Under the pieces are notes generated by a model that searched no databases, had not been told where the DNA came from, and worked only from the letters and a program-made list of their open reading frames with translations. Below, one piece after another: positions 61,201 to 64,000 of a DNA stretch of 64,000 bases (position 1 is its first letter; every line of letters starts with the position of its first letter). This DNA is from Sycobia sp. Sy_11 (lineage: Eukaryota; Arthropoda; Insecta; Hymenoptera; Epichrysomallidae). The DNA lies in NCBI GenBank assembly GCA_018907035.1, contig JACCIC010000035.1, positions 2,730,001-2,794,000 on the forward strand, in the 5' to 3' direction. The position numbers were made by a program, and so were the translations under genes.

Positions 61201-61536
61201 AATTTAGTCGACGACGTAACTCATCTTATAATGGTTATGTGAGTTTTTACGGCGTAATCGCGTAATTGCGCCGGGGCTCTGCGAGGCGCTGAGCTCGGCT
61301 ACTTTCTGCGGCTTTCATGCAGAAAAGACGTTTTTCGCGCGAAATTACGCTATCCTTATATTATTACGAATAATAAATAATTTATATATAATTCATATAT
61401 ACATGCACATATATACACGTACGCACTCTGGAAACGCACTCATTAAATCACCTACAATTGTGAAACGTCGAGCTTGCAAGATCTACTTTTGAAATAGTCG
61501 AGTGGAATTGCGCCTTTCTTTGCTAACACCAAGCTT

Positions 61537-61538
<2 letters not shown>

Positions 61539-61584
<46 letters not shown>
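61539..61584. repeat. (TA)n microsatellite
   Basis: AT run of about 46 bp. Confidence 0.97.
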
Positions 61585-61586
<2 letters not shown>

Positions 61587-61750
61587 TATATAAATCTACC
61601 TTGAAATACCATAGATGCTTCAGCTCTGCCTACGATTTTTATTTATAGGACTCGCAAGTGTACTCTATATATAGCTCTGTATATGTATATCTAAGTAAAT
61701 TTTGATATTCGTATAAAGATGGAAGTAATTTTTTAAGTTTGTTGAGAAAA

Positions 61751-61752
<2 letters not shown>

Positions 61753-61785
<33 letters not shown>

Positions 61786-61798
61786 GCAGGAGCATTAC

Positions 61799-61865
<67 letters not shown>
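61753..61865. repeat. paired (TA)n runs
   Basis: AT runs 61753-61784 and 61799-61865 separated by CGCAGGAGCATTACA. The second, about 67 bp, is the longest uninterrupted TA tract noted. Confidence 0.97.
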
Positions 61866-61867
<2 letters not shown>

Positions 61868-61869
61868 AG

Positions 61870-62410
61870 CCTGCGAAATTAAACAACATTCATCATAGAA
61901 ATACTACTATCCAGAAAGTGCGAGGCTCGTAAAATTTTCTTAAACGTTAATTTAACGGCGTGTTAAACGGGCATCAGAGGGCTCTGCCTACGTGCATAAG
62001 TGGGAAGACCTAGAAGCCATAAATGGACGTCACTCTGTGGTGTGCATGCGGCAACGTGGATGCAGCGCTCGCAATTTTTCATATATAATTAAATGGAAAG
62101 GGAAGCCTATTATATACATCCACACGTGCACGAAGGGAGAGCCTTTGGTCCCGCACGGCATATATATTGTTATTGTCCCTCCATTATCTGAACGACAGCA
62201 GAGATTTCGTTGATGAAGACGTAAAGACTTTTAATAATTCTGCCCAACGTTATTATATATATATATATAATTCAGCCGACGTAGTTCTGCCGCACTCGCG
62301 CGAGGAGAGAGAGAAAGAAAAACTTCCATATACGCGCGCGCTCGACACTTTCTCAAGCTCTCGAAAGCTAATAACAGTAAATTCGACACAGCGGAGTCTC
62401 AAATGATCTT
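61870..62410. other. unique sequence, no gene recognised
   Basis: Contains an unrecognised 73-codon frame (61992-62213) and a short TA run near 62250. Confidence 0.45.
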
Positions 62411-62412
62411 AT

Positions 62413-62415
<3 letters not shown>

Positions 62416-62459
<44 letters not shown>
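62416..62459. repeat. (TA)n microsatellite
   Basis: Perfect AT run of about 44 bp. Confidence 0.97.
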
Positions 62460-62463
<4 letters not shown>

Positions 62464-62835
62464 ACGTGGCTATTTTAAAAATATCCAGGGGCGCCTCCAA
62501 ACTTTTTAAATTCGGATTAAATTATCCGCACGGCTCCATTGCTGGGGCGTCCGGCTTAATTTGTGTGTGCGTGTGTATAGAATATTGCGGCTGCGTGCGC
62601 GTGGAAGAAAAAACGAGTGCTTAAAAGAGTGCGCGAGACGGGAAGAGCTACGGAAAGGGAAGGAGGAAGAGGAGGTGGAGGTGGGCAGACGCGAGTCCAA
62701 AGGAAGACGGGGAAAAGACGAAGCTTTTTAAACGGCTCGGATTCGCGACGTACGGAATCAGTTGGATTTCATTCGCCGGCCGACCGAGTTTCCTTTTTTC
62801 AAGTATATATTATAACGATATAATACGTTGCACTC

Positions 62836-62839
<4 letters not shown>

Positions 62840-62887
<48 letters not shown>
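62840..62887. repeat. (TA)n microsatellite
   Basis: Perfect AT run of about 48 bp. Confidence 0.97.
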
Positions 62888-62889
<2 letters not shown>

Positions 62890-63106
62890 TGTGCAAGCGG
62901 GGCTCTGCGCCCTCGCGCCAAGATCGATAACATCCACTTTCACGAGAGCCGCAATATTCGCTCGACTGCAATATTATATCTATATCTATCTATATATATA
63001 TATAGCGAGTATAAAAACACGCTGGAGCGCTGCTACGTCGCTGACCCGGGAGAGATTATTGTGCGTCTTAAAACGACCGGGGATGAAGCTGGTAGAAATC
63101 GGAGAA

Positions 63107-63117
63107 GGGGGGGGGGG
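63107..63117. repeat. poly-G run
   Basis: Eleven consecutive G on the + strand. Confidence 0.88.
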
Positions 63118-63457
63118 CAAGCCGGAAGAAGCTAAAATTTTGCAACCCCCCCGAGCGCTAGATCCTTGGGGATATCGGGCACTTGGAATTTCGCTCGCGC
63201 AGCTAAAGTTTGGGTAAATTTACTCGATGGATAAAATTGCACTTCTTGCTCTATAGGGCCGGGGTTATACTTTATCACTTTCTTTAAAAACTCCAGCTCG
63301 CATTTACTTTAATGCTTTAGAGACCTTATTTTTAGAAAGCCGTTTTCATTTTCTTCTTTTACACGCTGCTATTATATTTTTGCCCGTGGAGCATACATGG
63401 CCGACTATATACTCTACTGGCAGTTCCAAGATGTTAAATGCTCAGTTATATACTACA

Positions 63458-63458
<1 letters not shown>

Positions 63459-63517
<59 letters not shown>
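63459..63517. repeat. (TA)n microsatellite
   Basis: AT run of about 59 bp with one TACA interruption. Confidence 0.96.
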
Positions 63518-63519
<2 letters not shown>

Positions 63520-64000
63520 TTTGCTATTGGAATTATTCAAACTGAATAATATTTGTTTCGATAATTTTTATGTTTGTAATTAAGAAGAGAAAATACTGCA
63601 AATTTTTTAGCTACGCAATTTATTACCATTGTGTTATTTAAGAAAAAAGGTTACAATTACTATATAATTAGGAATGAAAGTTCTCTTTAACTGTGCAAAT
63701 AAATTAAAATGTTACAGATTGCCATAAAAAAGTTATAATCTAGCTTTATTTTTGTGTCAGTTAAGAAAATTTAACTATCAAGCGAACCTTCTAATTTTAT
63801 GAGTAATTATGAAATTTAAATACTTTATTTACATTGTTAGAAACAGTTGCAATATACGAGTATGTATATAAAAATATTAAAAACAGTATATTTTCTTTAA
63901 ATTTAAGATAAATTATGAAATATACTAATTATAATATAAATTGAATATACCTGCATTTGAAATTTAATTTAAGTTTCGGAATGCTAATAGGTACAATTTG
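63520..64000. other. AT-rich unique block
   Basis: No gene recognised to the end of the window. Confidence 0.5.

Noticed and set aside
61992..62213. Frame containing YIIKWKGKP, like the chromodomain phrase YLVKWKGYP
   Set aside because: Only about seven residues agree; the upstream acidic and downstream Trp-Glu-Pro parts of a chromodomain are missing.

Overview
The window looks like nuclear DNA of an insect, most likely a hymenopteran (ant or parasitoid wasp). This rests on very frequent CG dinucleotides in the GC-richer parts, an extreme load of (TA)n, (GA/CT)n and (CA/TG)n microsatellites, no compact or operon-like gene order, and a decayed mariner-type transposon. The taxon is an inference from style; no gene here fixes it.

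No intact, recognisable protein-coding gene, rRNA, tRNA or CRISPR array could be supported. Long open frames are mostly by-products of GC-rich sequence or of dinucleotide runs that read as Tyr-Ile, Ser-Leu, Arg-Glu or His-Thr repeats. The window reads as a gene desert: a large intergenic interval or a very long intron. A few short open frames or exon-like segments with sensible composition or splice signals are listed at low confidence (15.5, 26.5-27.3, 37.4-37.7 kb; more in the findings).

The layout is a mosaic. GC-richer, CG-dense, microsatellite-packed blocks (roughly 0-4.9, 5.7-8.8, 9.9-14.2, 15.2-17.9, 18.4-20, 22.8-28.2, 28.6-30.6, 33.3-36, 38.8-43.1, 44.4-45.3, 47-51, 52.6-54.6, 55.1-56.6 and 59-60 kb) alternate with AT-rich blocks that have few dinucleotide repeats (about 4.9-5.7, 8.8-9.9, 14.2-15.2, 17.9-18.4, 20-20.9, 21.9-22.7, 28.2-28.5, 30.6-33.3, 36.1-38.75, 43.1-44.4, 45.3-47, 51.1-52.6, 54.7-55.1, 56.6-59, 60.1-61.2 and 63.5-64 kb). 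The transposon fossils lie mainly in the AT-rich blocks.

The one securely identified element is a dead mariner-family transposase relic at about 38.2-38.97 kb on the + strand. Weaker repeat calls are a roughly 420 bp TTAA-flanked element with degenerate terminal inverted repeats (5.05-5.48 kb), a short inverted-repeat hairpin (20.48-20.58 kb), a degenerate TTCGAA-rich tandem repeat (24.5-24.9 kb), and related AAATATT-rich repeats at 46.5, 57.9 and 58.4 kb. I found no convincing previously undescribed functional system. The most interesting points are the mosaic structure, the growth of simple repeats inside the mariner relic, and the paired CT/GA and TACA/TGTA palindromes.
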